From Sulfopaludibacter sp035606355 (GTDB lineage: Bacteria > Acidobacteriota > Terriglobia > Bryobacterales > Bryobacteraceae), in the NCBI GenBank assembly GCA_035606355.1, contig DATNFO010000024.1:186001-250000 (forward strand): a DNA stretch of 64,000 nt, in the 5' to 3' direction. Of the stretch, positions 1 to 7,830 are shown piece by piece. A program made the translations under genes and the position numbers. The notes under the pieces are model-generated. The model was not told where the DNA came from, ran no database searches, and worked only from the letters and a program-made list of their open reading frames with translations. The first letter of the stretch is position 1; each line of letters opens with the position of its first letter.

Positions 1-89
1 TGGTGAAAGGAGAACTGGGCGGCGCTGCCTTCCGCGTGATGCTGCCCGTTGCAACCAATGGCTTCCAAGCGCGTTCTGATCGTGGATGA
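1..89 (+). CDS. C-terminal end of a sensor histidine kinase (partial)
   Basis: The frame starting at base 3 is open from the window edge to a TGA at 87-89. It reads GGAAFRVMLPV, which fits the last strand of a histidine kinase ATPase domain (the usual G-G-x-F-x-V-x-L-P ending), followed by a short tail. It overlaps the start of the response-regulator gene by about 32 bp, so the two are probably co-transcribed and form a two-component pair. Only about 29 codons are visible, so the kinase class and its sensor domain cannot be judged. The call rests on this one motif plus the neighbour. Confidence 0.6.
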   Translation, partial: VKGELGGAAFRVMLPVATNGFQARSDRG

Positions 90-1404
90 CGAAGAGAATA
101 TAGGCCGCTCCCTGCGCATGATTCTGGAGCGGGAGGGCTATGCCGTCAACGTCTGCCGCACCGTGGCGGAGTTCGGCAAGCACCCCGATTCGCAGCGCGC
201 CGACGCCTACCTGTTCGATATGAAATTGCCGGACGGCAATGGCATCGACCTGTTGAAGACAGTGCGGCAAAACGGTCCCGCGTCGCCCGCCATCATGATT
301 TCAGGGCATGGCACCATCGCCGACGCCGTTGAAGCGACGCGCGCGGGTGCGTTCGATTTTCTCGAAAAGCCGCTGAGCCGGGACCGCGTGCTGCTGGCGC
401 TGAAGAACGCCATGGAGCAGGTCAAGCTCCGCCAGGAGAATGAACGGCTGCGCGAACTGGTGGGGAATGCGCCCAAGATGATTGGCGCCTCGGCGGCGTG
501 GCTGCGAGCCGTGGAACAGGCCAGCATGGCGGCGCGGAGCGATGCGCGCGTGCTGCTGATCGGCGAATCGGGGACGGGCAAGGAGTTGCTCGCCGCGCAT
601 ATCCACAATTCCAGTCCCTTCGCGGGCGGTCCGTTCGTTAAGGTGAACTGCGCGGCCATTCCCACGGAACTGCTGGAGACCGAGCTGTTCGGACACGAGA
701 AGGGTTCTTTCACCGGAGCCACGGCAACGCGGCGCGGCAAGTTCGAACTCGCGGACGGCGGCACGATTTTCCTCGACGAGGTCGGCGATTTGCACGGAGC
801 GTCCCAGGCCAAGTTGCTGCGCGTCCTGCAGGAGGGCGAGTTTCATCGCGTGGGCGGCGAGCAGATCATCCGTGTGAATGTGCGTGTGGTGTCGGCGACG
901 AATCGCGACCTGGGCGCCATGGTGCAGCAGGAAAAATTCCGTGAGGACCTGTACTATCGCCTGAGCGTGGTGCCCGTCCGCGTGCCCGCGCTGCGCGAGC
1001 GGCCCAGCGACATACGCCTGCTGGCCGAATATTTTCTGGAGGAGTTCTGCGCGCGCAACAATTTCCGCCGCAAAATGCTGGATGAGACTGTCTTTTCCAT
1101 GCTCGAAAGCTACGCGTGGCCGGGCAACGCGCGCGAGCTGCGCAACGTCATCGAACGGATGGCGATTCTCAGTCCGGGCGAGCGCTTGACCAGGGATTCG
1201 ATTCCGGTAGAGATTCGAGTACAACGCGAAGCGGGTCCGAAATCGACCATTCAGGAAGCACGGGAATCGGCCGAGCGGGAGCACATTCTGCGAGCCCTGG
1301 AGGAATCCGGCTGGAACGTCTCGGGGGCGGCGCGGGCGCTGGGGATGGAGCGGACCAATCTGCATAAGCGGATTCGGGCGTTGGGGCTCGTGCGAGGGCG
1401 CTAG
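58..1404 (+). CDS. NtrC-family sigma54-dependent response regulator
   Basis: A 448-residue regulator with three domains. Residues ~5-118 are a receiver domain (acidic DDEE pocket, phospho-acceptor Asp in LFDMKLPDG at about residue 54). Residues ~140-365 are an AAA+ sigma54-interaction domain with Walker A GESGTGKE, a GSFTGA loop (the usual motif is GAFTGA) and Walker B GGTIFLDEVGD. Residues ~400-445 are a Fis-type helix-turn-helix (SGAARALGMERTNLHKRI). Phosphorylation by the upstream kinase should drive ATPase assembly and open complex formation at sigma54 promoters. ATG 58 is preferred over the in-frame TTG at 49 because REC domains begin shortly before the V-L-I-V-D-D strand. The target genes cannot be told from this window. 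Confidence 0.93.
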   Translation: MASKRVLIVDDEENIGRSLRMILEREGYAVNVCRTVAEFGKHPDSQRADAYLFDMKLPDGNGIDLLKTVRQNGPASPAIMISGHGTIADAVEATRAGAFDFLEKPLSRDRVLLALKNAMEQVKLRQENERLRELVGNAPKMIGASAAWLRAVEQASMAARSDARVLLIGESGTGKELLAAHIHNSSPFAGGPFVKVNCAAIPTELLETELFGHEKGSFTGATATRRGKFELADGGTIFLDEVGDLHGASQAKLLRVLQEGEFHRVGGEQIIRVNVRVVSATNRDLGAMVQQEKFREDLYYRLSVVPVRVPALRERPSDIRLLAEYFLEEFCARNNFRRKMLDETVFSMLESYAWPGNARELRNVIERMAILSPGERLTRDSIPVEIRVQREAGPKSTIQEARESAEREHILRALEESGWNVSGAARALGMERTNLHKRIRALGLVRGR

Positions 1405-1457
1405 TGCCTGTTTCCCGTACGCGTTAGACTGGTGATACGCAGGGAAACGGGGTCGGT

Positions 1458-1700
1458 ATGGAAGACGAAAAAGATAAAGCGAAAGCAGCGGCCGTAGCCG
1501 GCGTCGGCGCGGGAGTCGGCGGCGCGGGCGGCGCAACCGCCGGAGTTTTGGAGTTGGCGGCCAAAGGCGTTGCCACGGCGGCTTCGGCCGGTCTGGTGAT
1601 CGGAGCGGGCGCGGTGGCGGGTGCCGCGGCGGCTTACGGACTCTATTGGTTTTTCAAGAAACGCCGCAGTGAACGGTCCCATTCCACAACGAACATCTAA
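1458..1700 (+). CDS. small Gly/Ala-rich membrane protein, unknown function
   Basis: An 80-residue protein with a charged N-terminus (MEDEKDKAK), a long Gly/Ala/Val stretch (residues ~12-60) that could form one or two glycine-zipper-like membrane helices, and a basic tail (FFKKRRSERSH). The profile resembles small glycine-zipper membrane proteins, but I recognise no named family. It lies 53 bp after the regulator on the same strand and may be in the same unit. A purine-rich stretch precedes the ATG, but there is no strong Shine-Dalgarno. The composition is clearly protein-like on this strand. Confidence 0.55.
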   Translation: MEDEKDKAKAAAVAGVGAGVGGAGGATAGVLELAAKGVATAASAGLVIGAGAVAGAAAAYGLYWFFKKRRSERSHSTTNI

Positions 1701-1749
1701 CCATTCGTGAAGCGACGCGCCTCCGCCGCAATAGGGAAGCGCCTTTTGC

Positions 1750-2283
1750 ATGTCTCCCTCGCGGCGGTATGATGAATTCGTGGCAGTCGAGTCTACTCTC
1801 GTGCCGGTCGAAGAATACCTGCGGACTACCTACAAGCCTGCGTGTGATTACATCGACGGCGTTCTGCGCCCAAAAGCAATGCCCACTTGGGATCACGGAT
1901 ATGTTCAAGGCCGGCTCACGGAGTTGCTCAACTCCCGGCACGGCATCAAGGCGGCGTCAGAGATCACGGCCCGCATTCGGGATGGCAAGTACCTGGTTCC
2001 TAATGTTGTGGCGCAGCGGTCCGACAGAATTCAACGCCCTTACCCGACAGACCCTGTCCTGCTGTGTGTCGAAATCCTTTCCCCGGACGACCGCTTCAGC
2101 GAAGTAGTGGTGAAATGCGAAGATTACCTGGCTTGGGGCGCCGAGGGAGCCTGGATCATCGACCTTCAAACGCGGCAGGCGTGGGAGTGCCAGACCGGCG
2201 GGCGCCCGCATGAAGTGACCGACGTACTGACGGTGGCCGAATTCTCAATCAGCATTTCCGACCTGTTTGCACCCCTGGATTGA
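1750..2283 (+). CDS. Uma2 family (DUF820) restriction-endonuclease-fold protein
   Basis: A 177-residue protein. The landmarks of the Uma2 family are present: LVPVEEYLRTTY at the start, CDYIDGVLRPK (core acidic residue), VPNVVAQRSD, then VEILSPDDRFSEVVVKCEDYLAWGAEGAWIID, in which the conserved E, D and K fit the PD-(D/E)XK-like fold. These proteins are very common in cyanobacteria, acidobacteria and planctomycetes, usually as orphans whose biological role is not established. In most relatives the second core strand reads x-P-D-x; here it reads VPNVVA, so an Asp of the presumed active site appears replaced by Asn and activity is doubtful. GTG 1780 is an alternative start. No partner gene is evident. 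Confidence 0.8.
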   Translation: MSPSRRYDEFVAVESTLVPVEEYLRTTYKPACDYIDGVLRPKAMPTWDHGYVQGRLTELLNSRHGIKAASEITARIRDGKYLVPNVVAQRSDRIQRPYPTDPVLLCVEILSPDDRFSEVVVKCEDYLAWGAEGAWIIDLQTRQAWECQTGGRPHEVTDVLTVAEFSISISDLFAPLD

Positions 2284-2325
2284 AATACGCCCCACTTTTT
2301 GGTGGTTCTACGTTAAGCTGAAGCT

Positions 2326-3486
2326 ATGAGAGATGTTGCCGTAATCGGCGTGGGTAAAACTGCGTTCGGCGTGTTTCCCGATCGTGACCTCCGTTCGCTG
2401 GCCGTCGAGGCGGGCGAAAAAGCGCTCAAAAACGCGCACGTAGCGCCCGGCCAAATCGAGTCCTTTTACCTGGGCAATTTCGCCGGCCCGTCTTTCGTCG
2501 GACAGAACCATCTGGCCCCTTATGTCTCGACCGCTCTGGGCATTCAGGGCGTGCCCGCCACTCGCATCGAAGCCGCCTGCGCCTCCAGCGGATCGGCGTT
2601 CTACCATGCGTGGAGCGAGGTGGCCTCCGGCGTCAATGACATCGTGATGGTGGTTGGCGTCGAAAAAATGACGTCGCAGCCTACCGCGAAAGTCAGCGAG
2701 ATCCTCGCCGAAGCGGGCGATTGCTCGGGCGAGATGCGCGCCGGGAACACCTTCGCATCGCTATTCGCCATGATCGCCCGCCGCCACATGCACGATTTCG
2801 GCACGAAGAAAGAACACCTGGCCAGCGTCGCGGTCAAGAACCACGCCAACGGCGCTCTGAACCCCGATGCGCACATGCGCAAGGTCATCACGCTCGAACA
2901 GGCCATGAACGGCAAGCCGATCGCGGACCCTCTGAATATTTACGATTGTTCGCTCATCAGCGATGGTGCGGCGGCCGTGATTCTTGCGCCGCTGGAGCGC
3001 GCCCGCGAGTTCAGTGAAAAGCCTGTGCGCATTCTCGGAATCGCACAGGCGAGCGATTGGGTCGCCCTCGATCAAAAGGACGACATCACTACTTTTCCCG
3101 CCGTCCGCCGCGCCGGCGAAAAGGCCTACAAGATGGCAGGCGTGACGGCCAATGACATCCAATTCGCCGAGCTCCACGATTGCTTCACCATAGCCGAGAT
3201 CATCGCCATGGAAGATTTGGGGTTCGTGCCTCGCGGAGAAGGCGGACCCTACGTTTTCGACGGCCACACCACACGCGCCGGCGAGCGGCCCGTGAACGCG
3301 AGCGGCGGCCTCAAGGCGAAAGGTCACCCGGTCGGCGCCACGGGCGTCGCGCAGATTTTTGACCTGGTGCAGCAGATCCGCTGCGAGGCGGGCGACCGTC
3401 AGGTTCCCAGGCACTCCGTCGGCCTGGCGGAGAATCTCGGCGGCTCGGGCGGCACCTGCGTGGTCACCATCCTGGGGGCGGCATGA
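2326..3486 (+). CDS. thiolase-family acyl-CoA acetyltransferase (SCP2-thiolase-like)
   Basis: A 386-residue protein of the non-decarboxylating thiolase superfamily. It has an N-terminal VAVIGVGKTAFG, the nucleophile loop EAACASSG near residue 88, a central ELHDCFTIAEI segment, SGGLKAKGHPVGATG near residue 325 (catalytic His) and a final GGSGGTCVV. The spacing and the HDCFT signature place it with SCP-x/lipid-transfer-type thiolases rather than classic FadA. In actinobacteria and archaea such proteins act with a DUF35 OB-fold partner, and such a gene follows here with a 4-bp overlap. The likely role is acyl-CoA cleavage or condensation in fatty-acid or steroid-like side-chain metabolism; the substrate is unknown. 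Confidence 0.88.
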   Translation: MRDVAVIGVGKTAFGVFPDRDLRSLAVEAGEKALKNAHVAPGQIESFYLGNFAGPSFVGQNHLAPYVSTALGIQGVPATRIEAACASSGSAFYHAWSEVASGVNDIVMVVGVEKMTSQPTAKVSEILAEAGDCSGEMRAGNTFASLFAMIARRHMHDFGTKKEHLASVAVKNHANGALNPDAHMRKVITLEQAMNGKPIADPLNIYDCSLISDGAAAVILAPLERAREFSEKPVRILGIAQASDWVALDQKDDITTFPAVRRAGEKAYKMAGVTANDIQFAELHDCFTIAEIIAMEDLGFVPRGEGGPYVFDGHTTRAGERPVNASGGLKAKGHPVGATGVAQIFDLVQQIRCEAGDRQVPRHSVGLAENLGGSGGTCVVTILGAA

Positions 3487-3689
3487 GAAGCGGCACCGTT
3501 TATACTGAGACCGTGATTTACTCCGCGCCGGAAGCCTTCGTCAACGACGTGCCGTATCAGACGGGCATCGTGACGCTGGAGGGCGGCGGAAAAGTGACCG
3601 GACGCATCCTCGGCGACCGGGTTCAAATCGATGACCGTGTGGTCGAAGTTGAAGAACGCGACGGCGTTCCGTTCTTCCGGAAAGCCTGA
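3483..3689 (+). CDS. stand-alone OB-fold protein of the DUF35 type
   Basis: A 68-residue protein starting at an ATGA overlap with the thiolase stop, so it is probably translationally coupled. The sequence YQTGIVTLEGGGKVTGRILGD plus the ending EVEERDGVPFFRKA matches the C-terminal OB-fold half of DUF35 acyl-CoA-associated proteins. Typical members (about 130 residues) carry an N-terminal rubredoxin-like zinc ribbon; this one has no cysteines and lacks that part. The family partners with SCP2-type thiolases, as the gene order here suggests. It may stabilise the thiolase or gate acyl-CoA. Whether it is a genuine minimal form or a trimmed gene is open. Confidence 0.72.
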   Translation: MRSGTVYTETVIYSAPEAFVNDVPYQTGIVTLEGGGKVTGRILGDRVQIDDRVVEVEERDGVPFFRKA

Positions 3690-3692
3690 ACT

Positions 3693-4883
3693 ATGAAGTT
3701 AGCGGAACGAATGCAGCGCATCGGCGTCGAATCGGCTTTTGACGTTTTGGTGCGGGCTCGCGCTCTGGAGGCGCAGGGCCGCAGCGTGATTCACCTGGAG
3801 ATCGGGGAACCGGATTTTCCGACTCCCTCCCACGTCGTGGAAGCGGCCAAGCAGGCGCTGGACGAAGGCTGGACGCATTACGGTCCCACGCAGGGACTGC
3901 CGGAGCTGCGCGAGGCGATCGCCGCGCATGTTTCCGAAACGCGCGGCATTTCCGTAAGCGCGAAGAACGTGTCCGTGGTGCCGGGCGGCAAGCCCATCAT
4001 CTTCTTCCCTATGCTCGCCCTGCTGGAGCCCGGCGACGAAGTCATATACCCCAATCCGGGCTTCCCGATTTACGAGTCGATGATCCGGTTTCTGGGCGCG
4101 ACGCCCGTGCCGATGCCGCTCGAAGAGAAGCGCGGCTTCTCCTTTGACCTGAACCTGTTCCGCGACCGGCTGAGCCCGCGCACCAAAATGGTCATCCTGA
4201 ATTCGCCGCAGAATCCCACCGGCGGAGCCATTCCGCGCGAGGATCTCGCGGAAGTGGCGAACATGCTGCGCGAGCGGGATGTCATCGTGCTCAGCGATGA
4301 GATTTACTCGCGGATCTCGTACGGCACGGAAGCGCCCGCCTCCATTACGCAGTTTCCGGGGATGCCGGAGAAGACCATCATCCTGGACGGTTTTTCGAAG
4401 ACATACGCGATGACCGGTTGGCGCATGGGCTACGGCGTGATGCCCGAATGGCTGGTGGAAGCGGTGAACAAGCTGATGGTGAACTCGAATTCATGCACCG
4501 CGAGCTTCACGCAGCGCGCCGGCATCGCGGCGCTCACCGGTCCCCAAGACTGCGTCACCGCGATGGTCGCCGAATTCCGCCGCCGCCGCGACGCCGTTTG
4601 CCAAGGTCTAAACGAAATTCCGGGCTTCCGCTGCGCCATTCCCGGCGGCGCCTTCTACGCTTTCCCCAATGTCGAAGGAACCGGCATGAGCTCCAAGGAA
4701 CTTGCCGATTTCCTGCTGTATGAAGCCGGCGTTTCCTGTCTGGACGGCGGCTGTTTCGGCGAGTACGGCAAGGGCTACATCCGCTTCAGCTACGCGAACT
4801 CGATGGATAACCTGATGGAGGCCGTGCGGCGTATCCAGCAGGTGTCCGAGCGCTGGGAAGCGGCGATGCTAGCGCATGGATAA
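3693..4883 (+). CDS. PLP-dependent class I/II aminotransferase
   Basis: A 396-residue fold-type I aminotransferase. HYGPTQGLPELREAIA lies near residue 63, the substrate and cofactor loop NSPQNPTGG near 170, SDEIYSRI near 201 and the Schiff-base lysine in GFSKTYAMTGWRMGY at K236. A C-terminal Arg (GYIRFSYA) would bind the alpha-carboxylate. This is the subgroup of aspartate, aromatic and N-succinyl-diaminopimelate aminotransferase relatives; specificity cannot be read from sequence. It starts 3 bp after the OB-fold gene and is likely co-transcribed with the thiolase pair. Its last 15 bp overlap the convergent coiled-coil gene. Confidence 0.9.
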   Translation: MKLAERMQRIGVESAFDVLVRARALEAQGRSVIHLEIGEPDFPTPSHVVEAAKQALDEGWTHYGPTQGLPELREAIAAHVSETRGISVSAKNVSVVPGGKPIIFFPMLALLEPGDEVIYPNPGFPIYESMIRFLGATPVPMPLEEKRGFSFDLNLFRDRLSPRTKMVILNSPQNPTGGAIPREDLAEVANMLRERDVIVLSDEIYSRISYGTEAPASITQFPGMPEKTIILDGFSKTYAMTGWRMGYGVMPEWLVEAVNKLMVNSNSCTASFTQRAGIAALTGPQDCVTAMVAEFRRRRDAVCQGLNEIPGFRCAIPGGAFYAFPNVEGTGMSSKELADFLLYEAGVSCLDGGCFGEYGKGYIRFSYANSMDNLMEAVRRIQQVSERWEAAMLAHG

Positions 4884-6518
4884 ATAGCTTCCGGCAAAGC
4901 CGCCGATCGCGGCGAGCGACGACACCAGCGGAATGCGCCAGAGCTTGCTCGGCTTCTGCGGAGGTTGAGCGAAGGACGGCAGCGGCATCGCCGGATCCGC
5001 TGGCGCTTCGATTGGCGGCGGCTCGGGCTCAGGCTGCGATTCGACTGTTTGCACGCTCTCCGGCGGCTTTTCGTCTTCCGGAGGAGGCGCCGAACCGCCG
5101 GGCCCGTTGTCATCCGGAAGCTTCATGTTCTGGGCAGCCTCGCGGCACACCGCGCCGATGCCCTTGAGCAGGTCGATGAGCGCCCGCTCACTCTGCATGG
5201 TCCGCTGCTGTATGGGCGCGAGCTTCTCCTGCACGGCGGCATCGGATGAGGAGGCGATGAGGCTGGCTGCGCGGCCGATTCCGTCGCGCACTTCAGCTTT
5301 CAGCCGGTCTTCGAGCGGCCGAATCAGACCGGCCGCCTCGGAACGCGCAGCCTGGATCTCGCTGTGTAGCTCCTGTCGATTGCGTTCGATGCGCTGCTGC
5401 AACTCCGCGCTGCGCTGTTCCACGAGCGAAGGAGTGGCGGCTTCGGCGCGGACTGCGTCGAACTCCGCTCGCAGTTCCTCGGTCCGCTGTTCCACCAATT
5501 GCGCGATGGAGGCCGCGTCCGACCTCACACCGTGGATCTCGCCGAGCAGCTCCTGACGGGTGCCTTCCATGTGCTCCTGTAATTCAGTGGCACGCTGCTC
5601 CAGCAGGCGCGGGATGGCGGAAGCTTCGCGGATGACGGACTCCAGTTCCGGCCTGAGCTGCTCGCGGAACTCCTCCTCGGACCGGCGGAATTCAGAAAGC
5701 TCGCCTTCCATCTGCTGCCGCAGTTCCGCGGTGCGCTGCTCAGCCGAAGCGGGGGCGGCAGCGGCTTCGGCGCGAACAGTGGCAATCTCGTTCTTGAGTT
5801 CGGCCGCCCGCTCCTCCAGCAGGAGCGGGATTGCCGAAGCCTCGCGGATGATGGATTCCAGCTCGGGTTTGAGCTGGCCGCGGAACTCCTCCTCGGACCG
5901 GCGGAGTTCGGCAAGGTCGGCTTCCATCCGCTGCCGCAGTTCCGCGGTGTGCTGTTTCACCATGCCCGGAACGGCAGCGGCTTCCCCGCGAAGTTTCTCC
6001 AACTGTCCGTACAGCTCGGCCGTCCGCTGCTCCAGCAGCCGGGGAATCGCGGCCGTTTCGTGCGCCTCGGCGAGACGTGCTTCGAAATGCTCCTGCACCT
6101 GGCCGATCATGCTCTGCAACCCGTTCGCTACCGCTTGATCCTGCTTATGCAGCGTCTGCAACTCAATCGCGATCTTGGCTTCCAGTTCGGTCAGGCGGCG
6201 TTCCACCTGCCCGGCGTGTTCATGCAAGCGCGCGTCCAGCGCGTTGACAACGGCTTCCAGCACCTTCTGGTCGAACGTCCCCGCGGGCGCGGGCGCGCCG
6301 ATGGCCGGCGGCTGTGCGGGCGTGCGCTCGATCTCCGCGAGACGACGCTCCAGGAACTCGACCCGGCCTGCGACAGCGTCGACGTCCATCGCGGCCAGCG
6401 CGGGCGCAGCGGGGCGTGTTGGTGGCTGGATCAGCTTCATGCCGACGCCGAAAGCGACTCCGTCGCCGAAAGCTACGGCGAGGCTTCGCCAAACGGACGA
6501 ATCGCGGGTTGGCTGCAT
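4869..6518 (-). CDS. long coiled-coil protein with C-terminal membrane segment
   Basis: A 549-residue protein. After a short N-terminal region (residues 1-60), nearly all of 60-440 is a heptad-rich, Glu/Arg/Leu-rich coiled coil built from recurring blocks of the type EQRTAELRQxME-FRRSEEEFR-LxPELESxIREASAIPxLLEER. Two consecutive 72-residue blocks are close copies. Residues ~455-525 are Pro/Glu-rich linker and the last ~25 residues (LVSSLAAIGGFAGSYLSM) look like a single membrane helix or tail anchor. No family is recognised; the closest analogies are polar-growth or cell-shape scaffold coiled coils. It is divergent from the MgtC-like gene across an AT-rich 52-bp gap. Confidence 0.72.
   Translation of the reverse strand: MQPTRDSSVWRSLAVAFGDGVAFGVGMKLIQPPTRPAAPALAAMDVDAVAGRVEFLERRLAEIERTPAQPPAIGAPAPAGTFDQKVLEAVVNALDARLHEHAGQVERRLTELEAKIAIELQTLHKQDQAVANGLQSMIGQVQEHFEARLAEAHETAAIPRLLEQRTAELYGQLEKLRGEAAAVPGMVKQHTAELRQRMEADLAELRRSEEEFRGQLKPELESIIREASAIPLLLEERAAELKNEIATVRAEAAAAPASAEQRTAELRQQMEGELSEFRRSEEEFREQLRPELESVIREASAIPRLLEQRATELQEHMEGTRQELLGEIHGVRSDAASIAQLVEQRTEELRAEFDAVRAEAATPSLVEQRSAELQQRIERNRQELHSEIQAARSEAAGLIRPLEDRLKAEVRDGIGRAASLIASSSDAAVQEKLAPIQQRTMQSERALIDLLKGIGAVCREAAQNMKLPDDNGPGGSAPPPEDEKPPESVQTVESQPEPEPPPIEAPADPAMPLPSFAQPPQKPSKLWRIPLVSSLAAIGGFAGSYLSMR
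5611..6042 (-). repeat. 216-bp tandem duplication inside the coiled-coil gene
   Basis: Bases 5611-5826 and 5827-6042 align without gaps at an offset of exactly 216 bp (72 codons). They share long identical blocks such as the stretch around cctcctcggaccggcgg (from ~5670 and ~5886). More divergent copies continue on both sides, so the coiled coil appears to have grown by in-frame duplication of a 72-residue unit. Confidence 0.8.
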
Positions 6519-6570
6519 ATAACATAATTTAACGGAAATGTTCTAGACTGAAAAGGGCAAAATGTAGCTT

Positions 6571-7026
6571 ATGCACATTCCCGCGGATTGGCTGAGCGAT
6601 TGGTTTAGCGTGGTGCGGCTGGTGGTTGCCTACCTTTTGGCCATGCCTGTCGGCTGGCACCGTGAGATGCAGGAGCACTCCATCGGCATACGCACCTTCC
6701 CGCTGGTTGCCATGGCGAGCTGCGGCTACGTGATGCTCGCCAGCACCGGCTATCACAACAGCATCGAAGCGCAAAGCCGCGTCATACAGGGGATGGTGGC
6801 GGGAATCGGCTTCATCGGCGGCGGAGCCATCATGCGCGCCAACGGCAGCGTGCACGGCACGGCGACAGCGGCAAGCATTTGGAATACCGGAGTGCTCGGA
6901 GCGGCCGTGGCGCAGGACCGCTGGATCCTGGCGATCATGCTCTCCCTGCTGAATCTGTTCACCCTAAAGGTGCTGCTGCCCTGGAAGATGAAGCTGGATG
7001 CGCGCCGCGACGCAGATAACCTGTGA
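6571..7026 (+). CDS. MgtC/SapB-family membrane protein
   Basis: A 151-residue polytopic membrane protein with about four predicted helices. It carries the MgtC N-terminal signature: a first helix ending in GWHREMQEHSIGIRTFPLV (the family's G-x-E-R-E...A-G-L-R-T-H loop), then GIGFIGGGAIMR and TATAASIWNTGVLGAA, all diagnostic. The soluble ACT-like C-terminal domain of MgtC proper is absent, as in the shorter SapB/YhiD group. These proteins are linked to magnesium limitation, membrane potential and F-ATPase modulation, but no transport activity is proven. There is no Mg transporter next door. It is followed by a REP-like palindrome region. Confidence 0.88.
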   Translation: MHIPADWLSDWFSVVRLVVAYLLAMPVGWHREMQEHSIGIRTFPLVAMASCGYVMLASTGYHNSIEAQSRVIQGMVAGIGFIGGGAIMRANGSVHGTATAASIWNTGVLGAAVAQDRWILAIMLSLLNLFTLKVLLPWKMKLDARRDADNL

Positions 7027-7032
7027 ACCCCA

Positions 7033-7240
7033 AGTGCCGACAGGAATCCTTCCTGTCGGGCCGCACTCCGCGCGGCTGCAACCGGTCTGGAGACCGGTCG
7101 CTACTTGATTTCCCGGATGCTCCGCCCGACACCGCTTTGAGATTCGGAACTCGCACCATCCGACAGGTCCGGTAATCAGTAGCGACCTCCAGACCGGTCA
7201 CAGGCGAACGAAGTTCGCCCGGCTGTCAGCCCCGGGCTGA
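7033..7240. repeat. REP-like palindromic cluster (copy 1 of 3 loci)
   Basis: The gap between the MgtC-like gene and rdgB is almost all palindromes. Module a, ccgacaggaatccttcctgtcgg (split here as ccgacaggaa-tcc-ttcctgtcgg), lies at 7038-7060. Module b, accggtctggagaccggtcg, lies at 7081-7100 and is followed by ctac; an inverted copy of module b sits at about 7179-7201. A further GC hairpin lies at 7203-7238. Similar modules recur near 54.99-55.03 kb and 58.01-58.17 kb. The stretch lies between two convergent gene ends. I see no coding potential. Confidence 0.75.
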
Positions 7241-7245
7241 AACCG

Positions 7246-7830
7246 CTACGCCGTCCGCAGGTAGGCGAGCATCGCCCGGAAGGCCTCCCCTCGGTGGCTC
7301 ACCTCGAATTTGCGTTCCTCGCTAGCCTCGCCGAAGGTGCAGCCGAATGGCGCATAGTAGAACAGCGGGTCGTAACCGAAGCCGGCGCTTCCGCGCGGAG
7401 CGTCCAGGATGGTCCCTTCTACCGACCCGTGAAACACCCCTCGCACTTCCGCGCCCGCTAGCAGCGCGATTGCGCAAACGAAGCTCGCCGTACGGTCGGC
7501 CTCGCCGCGCAGATTCTCCAGCAGCAGGCGATTGTTCGCTTCGTCAGTGGCGTTCGGGCCGGAATAGCGGGCCGAGTAAACACCGGGCGCCCCGCCGAGC
7601 GCGTTCACGGCGAGGCCGGAATCGTCTGCGAAGACCAGACCGTCCACGGTTGCCGCATAGTGACGCGCCTTCAGAATCGCGTTCTCTTCGAAGGTGCTTC
7701 CAGTCTCTTCGCACGCGGGCAGCGCGCCGAAGTTGGGCACGTGCTCGATGGCGATATCGAAAATGCGGGCCGCCATTTGGAATTCGGCGAGCTTGCCCGG
7801 GTTGCCGGTCGCGCAATACAGCCGGATCAC
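7246..7830 (-). CDS. rdgB: dITP/XTP pyrophosphatase (RdgB/HAM1)
   Basis: A 194-residue non-canonical purine NTP pyrophosphatase that hydrolyses dITP, XTP and ITP to monophosphates and keeps deaminated purines out of nucleic acids. The family's signposts are present: the N-terminal ATGNPGKLAEF, ENAILKARHYA, the metal-binding VFADDSGLAVNALGGAPGVYSAR region, and GFGYDPLFYYAPFGCTFGE plus SHRGEAF near the C-terminus. GTG 7830 is chosen because it gives the canonical N-terminus and overlaps the rph stop codon as GTGA. The upstream frame stays open but has no family similarity. The rph-rdgB pairing is a common bacterial arrangement. Confidence 0.94.
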   Translation of the reverse strand: MIRLYCATGNPGKLAEFQMAARIFDIAIEHVPNFGALPACEETGSTFEENAILKARHYAATVDGLVFADDSGLAVNALGGAPGVYSARYSGPNATDEANNRLLLENLRGEADRTASFVCAIALLAGAEVRGVFHGSVEGTILDAPRGSAGFGYDPLFYYAPFGCTFGEASEERKFEVSHRGEAFRAMLAYLRTA

